A DNA stretch of 64,000 nucleotides from Streptomyces sp. 135 (GCF_020026305.1 NZ_CP075691.1:6820001-6884000); one strand, 5' to 3'. Counted from the stretch's first letter, positions 25,837-34,629 are shown. Numbers and translations: made by a program. Notes: generated from the letters alone by a model not told the origin.

Positions 25837-26775
25837 TCAGCTCTTCACGAGGAGCCCGCGGCCGCGCAGCACGCGCCGCTCCAACGGGCTGAAGATGAGC
25901 AGATCGATGGCGATGCCGACGATCAGGATGAGGAAGATGGCGAGGAAGATCATCGGCATGGAGCTGGCGTTGCGGCCGTTCTCCAGGAGCTGGCCGAGGC
26001 CCACGCCCAGCTCCGGCGACGACGCGATGATCTCCGCGGCCATCAGGGAACGCCAGGAGAACGCCCAGCCCTGCTTGAGCCCCGCCAGATAGCCGGGCAG
26101 CGCCGCCGGGAGCACGATGTGCCAGGTGTGCCGCAGCCCCGTCGCGCCGAGCGTGCGGCCCGCGCGCAGGAACAGCGGCGGCACCTGGTCGACGCCCGAC
26201 ACCAGGCCGTTGGCGATGGAGGGCACCGCCCCGAGCAGGATCACCGCGTACATCATCTGGTTGTTGAGGCCCAGCCACAGCACCGCGGGCGGCACCCACG
26301 CCACCGACGGCAGCGACTGGAGACCGGAGAGGATCGGTCCGATCGCGGCCCTGATGAACCGCACGCGGGCGACGATCAGGCCGAGCGGCGTACCGATCGC
26401 GAGGGCGAGCAGGAAGCCGAGCAGGCCGCGTGAGACGGACGTCCAGATGTAGTCGAGGAGCGTGCCCTGCAACCACGCCGTGCGCACCTCGTCCCACACC
26501 GCGGACGGCGAGGGCAGCTTGCTCGGGTCGTCGACCACCTTGAAGGAGACCAGCACCTGCCAGACCACCAGGACCAGCAGCACCGCGGTGAGCGGCGGCA
26601 GCACCTTCTGCGTCAGGACCTGGCGCACCGGCGTGCGGGTGGGCCCCGCGGTCGTCTCCAGGGCGTCGAGGCCCGCCTCCAGGCCGGCGAGGTCCTGGCC
26701 GTCCTCCTTCACGGGCGTCCCGCCGGGCGGACCGACCGTCTCACTGACCGGACCGGACGTCTCAGTGCTGGCCAT
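25837..26775 (-). CDS. ABC transporter permease, sulfonate/nitrate/taurine type
   Basis: A 312-aa SsuC/TauC-like permease with an acidic, Gly/Pro-rich cytoplasmic N-terminus of about 60 residues and six helices. The EAA-type loop is RTLGATGLRHTWHIVLPAALPGYLAG (about 215-240). It forms the channel for import of a sulfur compound with the two upstream genes. ATG 26775 is preceded by GGGGAGA and overlaps the end of the ATPase gene by 14 bp. Operon position supports sulfate ester, sulfonate or taurine as substrate. Confidence 0.88.
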   Translation of the reverse strand: MASTETSGPVSETVGPPGGTPVKEDGQDLAGLEAGLDALETTAGPTRTPVRQVLTQKVLPPLTAVLLVLVVWQVLVSFKVVDDPSKLPSPSAVWDEVRTAWLQGTLLDYIWTSVSRGLLGFLLALAIGTPLGLIVARVRFIRAAIGPILSGLQSLPSVAWVPPAVLWLGLNNQMMYAVILLGAVPSIANGLVSGVDQVPPLFLRAGRTLGATGLRHTWHIVLPAALPGYLAGLKQGWAFSWRSLMAAEIIASSPELGVGLGQLLENGRNASSMPMIFLAIFLILIVGIAIDLLIFSPLERRVLRGRGLLVKS

Positions 26776-27553
26776 GGCGGCGGATCTCCCCACGCAGTTG
26801 TTCGGTGATCTCGACGGACAGTTCCGCCACGGCGGAGTCCTCGATGCGGCGCGGGTGCGGAATGCCGACCTGCCACTCGTGCGCCACCCGGCCGGGACGC
26901 GACGAGAGGAGCACGACGCGCTGGGCGAGGCGCACGGCCTCGCGGACGTTGTGCGTGACGAAGAGGACGGAGACGTTCGTCTCGCGCCAGACGCGGGTCA
27001 GCTCGTCGTGCAGCACGTCGCGGGTGATCGCGTCGAGCGCCGCGAACGGCTCGTCCATCAGCAGGAGCCGGCTGTCCTGCGCCAGGGCCCGCGCCAGCGC
27101 CACGCGCTGGCGCATGCCGCCGGACAGTTCGTGCACCCGCTTGCGGTACGCGCCGTGCAGCCGGACGAGTTCCAGCAGCTCCTCGGCCTTCGGGCGGCGC
27201 TCCGCCTTCGGTACGCCGCGCAGCTTCAGGGCCAGTTCGATGTTCTTGCCCGCGGTCAGCCACGGGAAGAGCGCGTGCTCCTGGAACATCAGGGCCGGAC
27301 GGCCGTCCGTCGTGATGGCGCCCGCCGAGGGCTTGTCGAGCCCGGCGACCAGATTGAGCAGCGTCGACTTCCCGCACCCCGAGGCCCCGAGGAGGGTGAC
27401 GAACTCGCCCGGCGCGACATCGAGCGAGATGTCGTCGAGGACGAGCTGTGACCCGGCGGGTCCGGCGAAGGACTTCGAGACGTGCTCGATCCGGGCGGCG
27501 TGCGTTGTCGCGGTGCGGATGTCCTCCGCGGCCTTGGCGAGAGTGGTCGCCAT
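26762..27553 (-). CDS. ABC transporter ATP-binding protein (SsuB/TauB-like)
   Basis: A 263-aa ATPase energising the sulfur-compound importer. Walker A is GASGCGKST (about 55-63), the Q-loop is MFQEHALFPWLT, the signature is LSGGMRQRVALARAL, Walker B is LLLMDEPFAALD and the H-loop is FVTHN. ATG 27553 is preceded by AGGAGGTGA at ideal spacing. It lies between the substrate-binding lipoprotein gene and the permease, all on the minus strand. Confidence 0.92.
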   Translation of the reverse strand: MATTLAKAAEDIRTATTHAARIEHVSKSFAGPAGSQLVLDDISLDVAPGEFVTLLGASGCGKSTLLNLVAGLDKPSAGAITTDGRPALMFQEHALFPWLTAGKNIELALKLRGVPKAERRPKAEELLELVRLHGAYRKRVHELSGGMRQRVALARALAQDSRLLLMDEPFAALDAITRDVLHDELTRVWRETNVSVLFVTHNVREAVRLAQRVVLLSSRPGRVAHEWQVGIPHPRRIEDSAVAELSVEITEQLRGEIRRHGQH

Positions 27554-27589
27554 GGTCGTCACCTCCTGGGAACTCGGCTTCTGGACGGG

Positions 27590-28693
27590 CTACTTGACGC
27601 CGAGACCGGCGTCGTCGACCGGGGGCCTGCCCTCGGCGCGCAGGACCTTGTTCAGCGGACGGAGGTCGTAGATGCCCCGCAGGTCCGGCTTCTCCAGCAG
27701 GCCGGCCTTGACCGCGTGGTCCGCCTCCGCCTCCAGCGTGGCGGCCAGCGGGTCGTCGGTCGTGGTGATGGACGTCCACGCCGGGTCGAGCACCTCGGCG
27801 GGCAGGGCCTTGCCGGAGTCCGCCTCGAGCTGGGCGTTCGCAGCGGCCTTCGCCTTGTCCGGGTTCTTCTCGATCCAGGCGTTGGTCCGCACGGCGCCGC
27901 GCAGCACGGCCTCGACGACCTTCGGGTGCTCGTCGAGGAAGCTCTGCTTCACGATGATGTTCGTGATCACGAACTTCTTGTCGGGCCACAGGTCGGCCTC
28001 GTCGAGGAGGACCTTGCCGCCCTCGGCGACCAGCTTGGACGCGGTCGGCTCGGGCACCCACGCGCCGTCGATGGAACCGGACTTGTAGGCGTCCGGGGTG
28101 ATCTTGTTGTCGGTGCGCACCACCGACACGTCGCCCTTGCCGCTCTGCGCGTCGACGTCCCAGCCCCGCTCGGCGACCCAGTTCAGGAACGCCACGTCCT
28201 GGGTGTTGCCGAGCTGCGGCGTCGCGATCTTCTTGCCCTTGACGTCGTCCAGGGACTTGATCTTCTTGGGGTCCACCACGAGCTTCACGCCGCCGGAGGC
28301 CGAACCGCCGATGATGCGCAGGTTCTTGCCCGCGGACTTGGTGTAGCCGTTGATGGCGGGCGACGGGCCGATCCAGCCGATGTCGATCGAGCCCGCGTTC
28401 AGCGCCTCGATCTCCGAGGGGCCCGCGTTGAACTGCGAGTACTTCGCCTCCGTACCCCCCAGCTCCTTCTGGAACAGGCCCTCGCGGTTGCCGACCAGGG
28501 CGGTGGCGTGCGTGAGGTTCGGGAAGTACCCGATCCGCACGCTGTCCAGGCCGTCGATCTTCTTCGCACCCGCGGCGATCTTGGACTTGTCCTCGTCGAC
28601 GGAGGCCTCGGAGCCGTAGCCGCAGGCGGCGAGTGTCAGGGCCAGCAGCGGCAGCGCCAGCAGGGCGGCGCGTCGGGTACGTGGTGCAGGCAC
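27590..28693 (-). CDS. ABC transporter substrate-binding lipoprotein (SsuA/TauA-like)
   Basis: A 367-aa exported lipoprotein with a twin basic n-region, a Leu/Ala core and lipobox TLAAC (Cys about residue 24). The mature part, with VRIGYFPNLTHATALVGNREGLFQKELG and GSIDIGWIGPSPAINGYTKS, matches the NMT1/SsuA group that binds sulfonates, taurine, nitrate or thiamine precursors. Because it sits downstream of cysN in the sulfate operon, an organosulfur ligand is most likely. Which one cannot be read from sequence. Confidence 0.9.
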   Translation of the reverse strand: MPAPRTRRAALLALPLLALTLAACGYGSEASVDEDKSKIAAGAKKIDGLDSVRIGYFPNLTHATALVGNREGLFQKELGGTEAKYSQFNAGPSEIEALNAGSIDIGWIGPSPAINGYTKSAGKNLRIIGGSASGGVKLVVDPKKIKSLDDVKGKKIATPQLGNTQDVAFLNWVAERGWDVDAQSGKGDVSVVRTDNKITPDAYKSGSIDGAWVPEPTASKLVAEGGKVLLDEADLWPDKKFVITNIIVKQSFLDEHPKVVEAVLRGAVRTNAWIEKNPDKAKAAANAQLEADSGKALPAEVLDPAWTSITTTDDPLAATLEAEADHAVKAGLLEKPDLRGIYDLRPLNKVLRAEGRPPVDDAGLGVK

Positions 28694-28782
28694 GGGAGGT
28701 CTTCCTCTCGTCGGCCCGGGCGCACGCCGTCAGGTCGTGGCCGGGAGGTCGGCAGGTCTTCGTCTTCGCGTACGTCGTACGG

Positions 28783-28807
28783 GGCCACCCCTCAAGGCGG
28801 GGTGGCC
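28783..28807 (-). terminator. Intercistronic hairpin before the importer genes
   Basis: GGCCACCCC (28783-28791) pairs perfectly over 9 bp with 28799-28807 around a 7 nt loop in the 264 bp gap between cysN and the ssuA-like gene. It could attenuate or stabilise the polycistronic mRNA, separating cys from importer expression. Confidence 0.5.
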
Positions 28808-28851
28808 GTGGGCGCGCAGGCGGTGCGCGTGCACCGCCCCCGCCGCAGGCG

Positions 28852-28956
28852 TCACGCCGCACATCGCGCGACCCCGCCCTGCCCGCTGCCGAGGGCGCCG
28901 CTGCCGATGCGGCCGCCCTCCTTCGCGAAGGTCGAGAACATGTCGGTGCGGGCCAT
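28852..28956 (-). CDS. Candidate 34-codon ORF directly after cysN
   Basis: An ATG one base after the cysN stop opens a 34-residue frame (MARTDMFSTFAKEGGRIGSG..., Gly-rich, ending RCAA). Its placement allows translation by re-initiation after cysN. I recognise no domain. It may be a real small protein, the remnant of a longer gene, or chance. The remaining 160 bp to the next gene hold only the hairpin. Confidence 0.3.
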   Translation of the reverse strand: MARTDMFSTFAKEGGRIGSGALGSGQGGVARCAA

Positions 28957-28957
28957 G

Positions 28958-30310
28958 TCAGAAGTCCCAGCCGTCGTCGTCGGAGGCCGGGGCGGCCTCT
29001 TCGGCGGCGGTGGCGAAGGCCTCGCCCGCCATGCCCGCCGCGAGCGTCGTGCCGTCCGCCGGGTCGATCAGGAGGAACGACCCGGTGCGCCGCGAGTCCG
29101 CGTACGCGTCGAGCGCCAGCGGCTCGGCGGTACGGACCTTCACGCGCCCGATGTCGTTGGCGACGAGCTGCCCGGGCTCCGGGTGCTGGGACAGGTCGTC
29201 CAGGGTCAGCCGGGAGGGGATCTCCTTGACGATCGCCTTAACCGTGCGGGTGGTGTGCTTGAGCAGCACCCGCTGGCCGACGTTCAGCGGCGTGTCGGCG
29301 ACATGGCAGACCGTCGCCTCGATGTCCTGCGAGGTGGGCGGCGTGTCACCGCTCGGCACGATGAGGTCGCCCCGGGAGATGTCGATGTCGTCCTCCAGGA
29401 GCAGGGTGATGGACTGCGGCGTCCACGCCACGTCCACCGCCTTGCCAAGGAGGTCGATCCCGGTGATCTTCGAGCTGCGGCCCGAGGGCAGGACCGTCAC
29501 GGACTCGCCGACGCGGAAGGTGCCGGCGGCGATCTGCCCCGCGTAGCCGCGGTAGTCGGGGTGCTCGGCGGTCTGCGGCCGGATCACGTACTGCACGGGC
29601 AGCCGCGCGTGGCAGGAGGTCAGGTCGTGACTGACCGGGACCGTCTCCAGGTGCTCAAGGACGGTGGGGCCGCCGTACCAGTCCATGTTCGCGGACGGCT
29701 CGACGACATTGTCACCGGCGAGCGCGGAGATGGGGATCGCGGTGATCTCCGGGACGCCCAACTCGCCCGCGTACGCCGTGAATTGCTCGGCGATCCCGGC
29801 GAAGACCTGCTCGTCGTACGCGACCAGGTCCATCTTGTTGACGGCGAGGACAACGTGCGGCACGCGCAGCAGGGCGGCGACCGCGGCATGGCGGCGGGTC
29901 TGCTCGATGACGCCGTTGCGGGCGTCGACCAGGACGACGGCGAGGTCGGCCGTGGACGCGCCGGTGACCATGTTGCGGGTGTACTGCACGTGGCCCGGGG
30001 TGTCGGCCAGGATGAACCGGCGCCGGGCGGTGGCGAAGTAGCGGTACGCCACGTCGATGGTGATGCCCTGCTCCCGCTCGGCGCGCAGGCCGTCGGTGAG
30101 CAGCGCCAGGTCGGGCGCGTCGGCGCCGCGGCTGGCGGACACGCGCTCGACGGCCTCCAACTGGTCGGTGAGGACCGACTTGGAGTCGTGCAGGAGGCGG
30201 CCCACCAGGGTGGACTTGCCGTCGTCGACGGACCCGGCGGTCGCGAAGCGCAGCAGTGTGGTGGCCGACAGGTCACCCAACTGCTCCGCGGTGGCGGTGG
30301 TGTTGCTCAT
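28958..30310 (-). CDS. cysN: Sulfate adenylyltransferase subunit 1 (CysN GTPase)
   Basis: A 450-aa GTPase subunit of ATP sulfurylase. GTP hydrolysis drives formation of APS from ATP and sulfate by CysD. Motifs are GSVDDGKST (26-34), DTPGHVQY (about 103-110) and NKMD (about 158-161), followed by EF-Tu-like beta-barrel domains. It is CysN only, with no fused CysC kinase. ATG 30310 starts 2 bp after the cysD stop, so the subunits are co-translated. The tail is acidic. Confidence 0.95.
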   Translation of the reverse strand: MSNTTATAEQLGDLSATTLLRFATAGSVDDGKSTLVGRLLHDSKSVLTDQLEAVERVSASRGADAPDLALLTDGLRAEREQGITIDVAYRYFATARRRFILADTPGHVQYTRNMVTGASTADLAVVLVDARNGVIEQTRRHAAVAALLRVPHVVLAVNKMDLVAYDEQVFAGIAEQFTAYAGELGVPEITAIPISALAGDNVVEPSANMDWYGGPTVLEHLETVPVSHDLTSCHARLPVQYVIRPQTAEHPDYRGYAGQIAAGTFRVGESVTVLPSGRSSKITGIDLLGKAVDVAWTPQSITLLLEDDIDISRGDLIVPSGDTPPTSQDIEATVCHVADTPLNVGQRVLLKHTTRTVKAIVKEIPSRLTLDDLSQHPEPGQLVANDIGRVKVRTAEPLALDAYADSRRTGSFLLIDPADGTTLAAGMAGEAFATAAEEAAPASDDDGWDF

Positions 30311-30312
30311 GG

Positions 30313-31251
30313 TTAGAAGTACCCCTCGCGCTTGCGGTCTTCCATCGCGGCCTCGGAGAGCTTGTCGTCGGCCCGGGTGGCCCCGCGTTCGGTGAGGCGG
30401 GAGGCGGCGATCTCGGCGATGACGGCGTCCAGCGTGGTGGCGTCCGAGTCGACGGCGCCGGTGCAGGACATGTCGCCCACGGTGCGGTAGCGGATCAGCC
30501 GCTTCTCGACCCTCTCGCCGTCCTTCGGGCCGCCCCACTCGCCGGCGGTCAGCCACATCCCCGAGCGCTTGAACACCTCCCGCTCGTGCGCGAAGTAGAT
30601 TTCGGGGAGTTCGATGTTCTCGCGGGCGATGTACTGCCACACGTCCAGCTCGGTCCAGTTGGACAGCGGGAAGACGCGGACGTGCTCGCCGGGGGCGTGG
30701 CGGCCGTTGTAGAGCTGCCACAGCTCGGGGCGCTGGCGGCGCGGGTCCCACTGCGAGAACTCGTCCCGCAGCGAGAACACCCGCTCCTTGGCGCGGGCCT
30801 TCTCCTCGTCGCGGCGCCCGCCGCCGAAGACCGCGTCGAACTTCTCGCTCTGGATCTTCTCGGTGAGCGGCACGGTCTGGAGCGGATTACGGGTGCCGTC
30901 GGGGCGCTCGCGCAGCTTTCCGGCGTCGATGTACTCCTGCACGGACGCGACGTGCAGCCGCAGCCCGTGCCGGGCCACCGCCCGGTCGCGGTACTCGATG
31001 ACCTCGGGGAAGTTGTGCCCGGTGTCCACGTGCAGCAGCGAGAAGGGGACCGCCGCCGGGGCGAACGCCTTCAGCGCCAGGTGCAGCATGACGATGGAGT
31101 CCTTGCCGCCGGAGAAGAGGATCACCGGCCGCTCGAACTCGCCCGCCACCTCGCGGAAGATGTGCACCGCCTCGGACTCCAGGGCGTCCAGGTGGCTGAG
31201 GGCGTAGGGGCTGCTGGTGCCCTCGCCGGGCGTCGTGGCGACGGTCGTCAT
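30313..31251 (-). CDS. cysD: Sulfate adenylyltransferase subunit 2 (CysD)
   Basis: A 312-aa catalytic subunit of ATP sulfurylase, which makes APS from ATP and sulfate. The PP-loop SGGKDS is at about 47-52. LHVDTGHNFPEVIEYRD, VFGGGRRDEEKARAKER, PLSNWTELDVWQYI and RYRTVGDMSCTGAV are typical of CysD. The start at ATG 31251 follows GAAAGGGG. It lies 91 bp after cysC with a hairpin between, and directly before cysN. Confidence 0.96.
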   Translation of the reverse strand: MTTVATTPGEGTSSPYALSHLDALESEAVHIFREVAGEFERPVILFSGGKDSIVMLHLALKAFAPAAVPFSLLHVDTGHNFPEVIEYRDRAVARHGLRLHVASVQEYIDAGKLRERPDGTRNPLQTVPLTEKIQSEKFDAVFGGGRRDEEKARAKERVFSLRDEFSQWDPRRQRPELWQLYNGRHAPGEHVRVFPLSNWTELDVWQYIARENIELPEIYFAHEREVFKRSGMWLTAGEWGGPKDGERVEKRLIRYRTVGDMSCTGAVDSDATTLDAVIAEIAASRLTERGATRADDKLSEAAMEDRKREGYF

Positions 31252-31272
31252 GCTGCACCCCTTTCGTTCGCT

Positions 31273-31293
31273 TCTGCGCCTGCACGGCGCAGA
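31273..31293 (-). other. Hairpin in the cysC-cysD gap
   Basis: TCTGCGCC (31273-31280) and GGCGCAGA (31286-31293) form a perfect 8 bp stem with a 5 nt loop, about 20 nt before the cysD ribosome site. It may modulate processing or readthrough within the operon. Confidence 0.45.
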
Positions 31294-31342
31294 GGCGCGG
31301 GCCTCGTGGTCGTCAGCGGCCGGGCGGCCGCGCATGCGTCGC

Positions 31343-31876
31343 TCACAGGACACCCCTCTCGGTGAGCAGCGTGTGCAGGGCCGCGGCGGACTCCCGCACC
31401 GTCTGGTCCTGCGACTCGATGCGCAGATCGGGCGAGACGGGCTCCTCGTAGGGGTCGTCGACCCCGGTGAGCCCGGATATCTCACCCGCTGCCTGCTTGG
31501 CGTACAGGCCCTTCACATCGCGTACGGAACAGACCTCGACCGGCGTCGCGACGTGCACCTCCACATACGCGGTGCCGTTCGCCTGGTGGCGCTTGCGGAC
31601 CGCCTCACGGCTGTCCGCGTACGGCGCGATGACCGGCACCAGCGCCAACACGCCGTTGCGGGCGAGGAGTTCGGCCACGTAGCCGATGCGCTGCACGTTG
31701 GTGTGCCGGTCCTCGCGGCTGAAGCCGAGGCCCGCCGAGAGGAACTCGCGGATCTCGTCGCCGTCGAGGACCTCCACGCGGCGGCCCTCCTCGCGCAGGC
31801 GGCCCGCCAGTTCGTACGCGATGGTCGTCTTGCCGGCGCTGGGCAGGCCGGTGAGCCAGACGGTGGCTCCGCTCAC
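31343..31876 (-). CDS. cysC: Adenylylsulfate kinase (CysC)
   Basis: A kinase that phosphorylates APS to PAPS. The P-loop is GLPSAGKTT (about 10-18). Further hallmarks are DGDEIREFLSAGLGFSREDRHTNVQRIGYVA and FVP-like VPVIAPYADSR, then GLYAKQAAGEISGLTGVDDPYEEP. I chose GTG 31876 (177 aa) because CAGGAGAACCAC precedes it at perfect spacing. ATG 31912 (12 more residues, overlapping the cysH stop as ATGA) is a serious alternative. It lies between cysH and cysD. Its presence beside an APS-type CysH suggests PAPS is needed for sulfotransferases. Confidence 0.93.
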   Translation of the reverse strand: MSGATVWLTGLPSAGKTTIAYELAGRLREEGRRVEVLDGDEIREFLSAGLGFSREDRHTNVQRIGYVAELLARNGVLALVPVIAPYADSREAVRKRHQANGTAYVEVHVATPVEVCSVRDVKGLYAKQAAGEISGLTGVDDPYEEPVSPDLRIESQDQTVRESAAALHTLLTERGVL

Positions 31877-31908
31877 GTGGTTCTCCTGAGTCTCTTGCTC
31901 TGCCGCGG

Positions 31909-32625
31909 TCATCCGTGGATCCCGCACTCGGTCTTGGCGTTCCCGGCCCAGCGGCCGGCCCGCGCGTCCTCGCCCTCCAGCAGACGGCGGGTGCACGGAG
32001 CGCAGCCCACCGAGCCGTAACCGTCCATCAGGAGGGGGTTGGTGAGCACGCCGTGCTCGGCGACGTACGCGTCGACGTCCTCCTGCGTCCAGCGGGCGAT
32101 CGGCGAGACCTTGACCTTCCGGCGCTTCTCGTCCCAGCCGACGACCGGCGTGTTCGCGCGGGTCGGCGACTCGTCGCGGCGCAATCCCGTGGCCCATGCG
32201 GCGTATGGTGCCAGACCCTCTTCGAGCGGCGTGACCTTACGCAGTTTGCAGCACAGATCCGGGTCGCGGTCGTGCAGCCGCGGACCGTACTCGGCGTCCT
32301 GCTCGGCCACCGTCTGACGAGGCGTCAGCGTGAGGACGTTGACGTCCATCACGGCCTCGACGGCGTCGCGGGTGCCGATCGTCTCGGGGAAGTGGTAGCC
32401 GGTGTCGAGGAACACGACGTCGACGCCCGGCATGGCCCGCGAGGCGAGGTGCGCGACGACCGCGTCCTCCATCGAGGAGGTCACGCAGAACCGCTTGCCG
32501 AAGGTGGCCGCCGTCCACTGGAGGATCTCCAGGGCGGAGGCGTCCTCCAGGTCACGGCCGGCCCGCTCGGCGAGCGCCTTCAACTCCTCGTCCGTACGCT
32601 GTTCCTTCTGCTGAGTGGTCGTCAT
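31909..32625 (-). CDS. cysH: Assimilatory APS reductase (CysH)
   Basis: A 238-aa reductase that converts activated sulfate to sulfite with thioredoxin or mycothiol-system electrons. The Fe-S cysteines CC at 125-126 (DLCCKLRK) and C-x2-C at 208/211 (GCAPCTRR) mark the [4Fe-4S] APS reductase class rather than the E. coli PAPS reductase class. The catalytic Cys is in TECGIHG at about 234. ATG 32625 follows GGAAGGGA and overlaps the stop of the zinc-ribbon gene (ATGA). It lies in the middle of the cys operon. Confidence 0.95.
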   Translation of the reverse strand: MTTTQQKEQRTDEELKALAERAGRDLEDASALEILQWTAATFGKRFCVTSSMEDAVVAHLASRAMPGVDVVFLDTGYHFPETIGTRDAVEAVMDVNVLTLTPRQTVAEQDAEYGPRLHDRDPDLCCKLRKVTPLEEGLAPYAAWATGLRRDESPTRANTPVVGWDEKRRKVKVSPIARWTQEDVDAYVAEHGVLTNPLLMDGYGSVGCAPCTRRLLEGEDARAGRWAGNAKTECGIHG

Positions 32626-32801
32626 GACCCGTCCCTTCCACCGTCGGTGCGCTGAACGCCCCGGGCGAGCAGCCCGAGGAACTTCAGCTGGAAGGCCCGA
32701 TTGCACGCCGCGCATTCCCACGCGCCGTGCCCGGTCTCGTTCGGACGCAGATCCTCGTCGCCGCAGTAGGGGCAGTGGAAGGGGGCCGCGCGCTCGCTCA
32801 T
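32622..32801 (-). CDS. Small zinc-ribbon protein of the sulfite reductase operon
   Basis: A 59-aa protein with two CxxC pairs, CPYCGDE near residue 10 and CAACNRAF near 30, forming a probable zinc ribbon or rubredoxin-like knuckle. Homologous small ORFs sit between the sulfite reductase and cysH genes in other Streptomyces. The function is unknown. A role in metal or electron delivery to sulfite reductase is conceivable. Start and stop overlap both neighbours as ATGA, so it is translated with them, which argues that it is real. Confidence 0.85.
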   Translation of the reverse strand: MSERAAPFHCPYCGDEDLRPNETGHGAWECAACNRAFQLKFLGLLARGVQRTDGGRDGS

Positions 32802-34495
32802 GTCAGGGCCTCCTCGTCGGCGCGGGCGGCCCACGTGGCGAACCGCTCGCCGTCCGCGCGCTGCGCCTGGAAGCGCTTGAGGACCCGCTCGACGTAGTCG
32901 GGCAGTTCGTCCGCGGTGACCTTCAGACCGCGGACCTTGCGGCCGAAGCCGGCGTCGAGGCCGAGCGCGCCGCCCAAGTGCACCTGGTAGCCCTCGACCT
33001 GCTTGCCGTCGTCGTCCAGGACCAGTTGGCCCTTGAGGCCGATGTCGGCGACCTGGATGCGGGCGCAGGCGTTCGGGCAGCCGTTGATGTTGATGGTGAT
33101 CGGCTCGTCGAACTCCGGGATGCGGCGCTCCAGTTCGTCGATGAGCGAGGCGCCGCGCGCCTTGGTCTCGACGATGGCGAGCTTGCAGAACTCGATGCCC
33201 GTGCAGGCCATCGTGCCGCGCCGGAACGGCGAGGCGTTGACCTTCAGGTCGAGCGCCTCCAGGGCGGAGACGAGCGGGTCGACCTGGTCCTCGGCCACGT
33301 CGAGCACGATCATCTTCTGCTCGGCGGTGGTGCGCAGCCGCCCCGAGCCGTGCGCCTCGGCGACCTCGGCGATCTTCGTGAGGGTGGCGCCGTCCACGCG
33401 GCCGACGCGGGGCGCGAAGCCGACGTAGAAACGGCCGTCCTTCTGCCGGTGCACGCCGAGGTGGTCGCGCCAGGTGCCGGCGGGCTGCTCGGGCGCGGGC
33501 CCGTCGGTGAGCTTCCGCTTCAGGTACTCGTCCTCCAGGACCCGGCGGAACTTCTCCGGGCCCCAGTCGGCGACGAGGAACTTCAGGCGGGCGCGGTTGC
33601 GCAGCCGCCGGTAGCCGTAGTCGCGGAAGATGCCGATGACGCCGCCGTAGACGTCCGGTACGTCCTCCAGCGCCACCCAGGCGCCGAGCCGCACGCCCAG
33701 CTTCGGGTTGGTGGAGAGGCCGCCGCCGACCCAGAGGTCGAAGCCGGGGCCGTGCTCGGGGTGGTGCACGCCGACGAAGGCGACGTCGTTGATCTCGTGC
33801 GCGACGTCCAGCTGCGGGGAGCCGGAGATCGCGGTCTTGAACTTGCGCGGCAGGTTCGAGAACTCGGGGTTGCCGATGAAGCGGCGCTGGATCTCGTCGA
33901 TCGCGGGGGAGCCGTCGATGATCTCGTTCTCGGCGACACCGGCGACCGGCGAACCGAGGATGACGCGCGGCGTGTCACCGCAGGCCTCGGTGGTGGAGAG
34001 CCCCACGGCTTCGAGCCGCCGCCAGATCTCGGGGACGTCCTCGATGCGGATCCAGTGGTACTGCACGTTCTGCCGGTCGGTGAGGTCGGCGGTGCCGCGC
34101 GCGAACTCCTCGGAGATCTCGCCGATGACGCGCAGCTGCTCGGTGGTCAGCCGCCCGCCGTCGATGCGCACGCGCAGCATGAAGTACTCGTCGTCCAGCT
34201 CCTCCGGCTCCAGGATCGCCGTCTTGCCGCCGTCGATGCCGGGCTTGCGCTGGGTGTAAAGACCCCACCAGCGCATCCGCCCACGGAGATCGTTCGGGTC
34301 GATGGAGTCGAAGCCACGCTTCGAGTAGATCGTCTCAATACGTGTCCGCACATTGAGACCGTCGTCGTCCTTCTTGAACTGCTCGTTCCCATTGAGCGGC
34401 GTGAAGTGACCCACGGCCCACTGGCCCTCGCCGCGGTGACGGCTCGCCTTGCGGCGGGGCGTGGCTGGGGCGGGCTTCTCTGGCGTGGCGGGCAT
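32798..34495 (-). CDS. Ferredoxin-type nitrite/sulfite reductase (siroheme)
   Basis: A 565-aa one-subunit siroheme reductase that reduces sulfite to sulfide with ferredoxin electrons, as NirA/SirA do. Two ferrodoxin-like half domains are seen (LTDRQNVQYHWIRIEDVP; LRTTAEQKMIVLDV). The siroheme-[4Fe-4S] Cys are CTGIEFC and GCPNAC in the C-terminal third. Siroheme-contacting Arg and Lys occur in PRKFKTAISG. Operon context favours sulfite over nitrite. ATG 34495 follows AAAGGACG. It is the first structural gene after the Cys leader peptide. Flavoprotein CysJ is absent, consistent with ferredoxin use. Confidence 0.94.
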   Translation of the reverse strand: MPATPEKPAPATPRRKASRHRGEGQWAVGHFTPLNGNEQFKKDDDGLNVRTRIETIYSKRGFDSIDPNDLRGRMRWWGLYTQRKPGIDGGKTAILEPEELDDEYFMLRVRIDGGRLTTEQLRVIGEISEEFARGTADLTDRQNVQYHWIRIEDVPEIWRRLEAVGLSTTEACGDTPRVILGSPVAGVAENEIIDGSPAIDEIQRRFIGNPEFSNLPRKFKTAISGSPQLDVAHEINDVAFVGVHHPEHGPGFDLWVGGGLSTNPKLGVRLGAWVALEDVPDVYGGVIGIFRDYGYRRLRNRARLKFLVADWGPEKFRRVLEDEYLKRKLTDGPAPEQPAGTWRDHLGVHRQKDGRFYVGFAPRVGRVDGATLTKIAEVAEAHGSGRLRTTAEQKMIVLDVAEDQVDPLVSALEALDLKVNASPFRRGTMACTGIEFCKLAIVETKARGASLIDELERRIPEFDEPITININGCPNACARIQVADIGLKGQLVLDDDGKQVEGYQVHLGGALGLDAGFGRKVRGLKVTADELPDYVERVLKRFQAQRADGERFATWAARADEEALT

Positions 34496-34629
34496 GGGTC
34501 TACGTCCTTTAAGGCAGCGGAAAAGCGGCTCTCTGACCTGCGGGTATGGGCGCATGCGGACATGTGCGCGCGGCGCTGCGCAGGGAGGGATCAGGAAAGA
34601 TCGGTGATCGGGATGTGCGGCGGTGCTGA

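Noticed and set aside
27482..30316. A 944-aa open frame on the plus strand opposite the importer lipoprotein and cysN genes
   Set aside because: It runs antisense to two certain genes and encodes Val/Gly/Arg-rich low-complexity sequence; a product of third-position GC bias.
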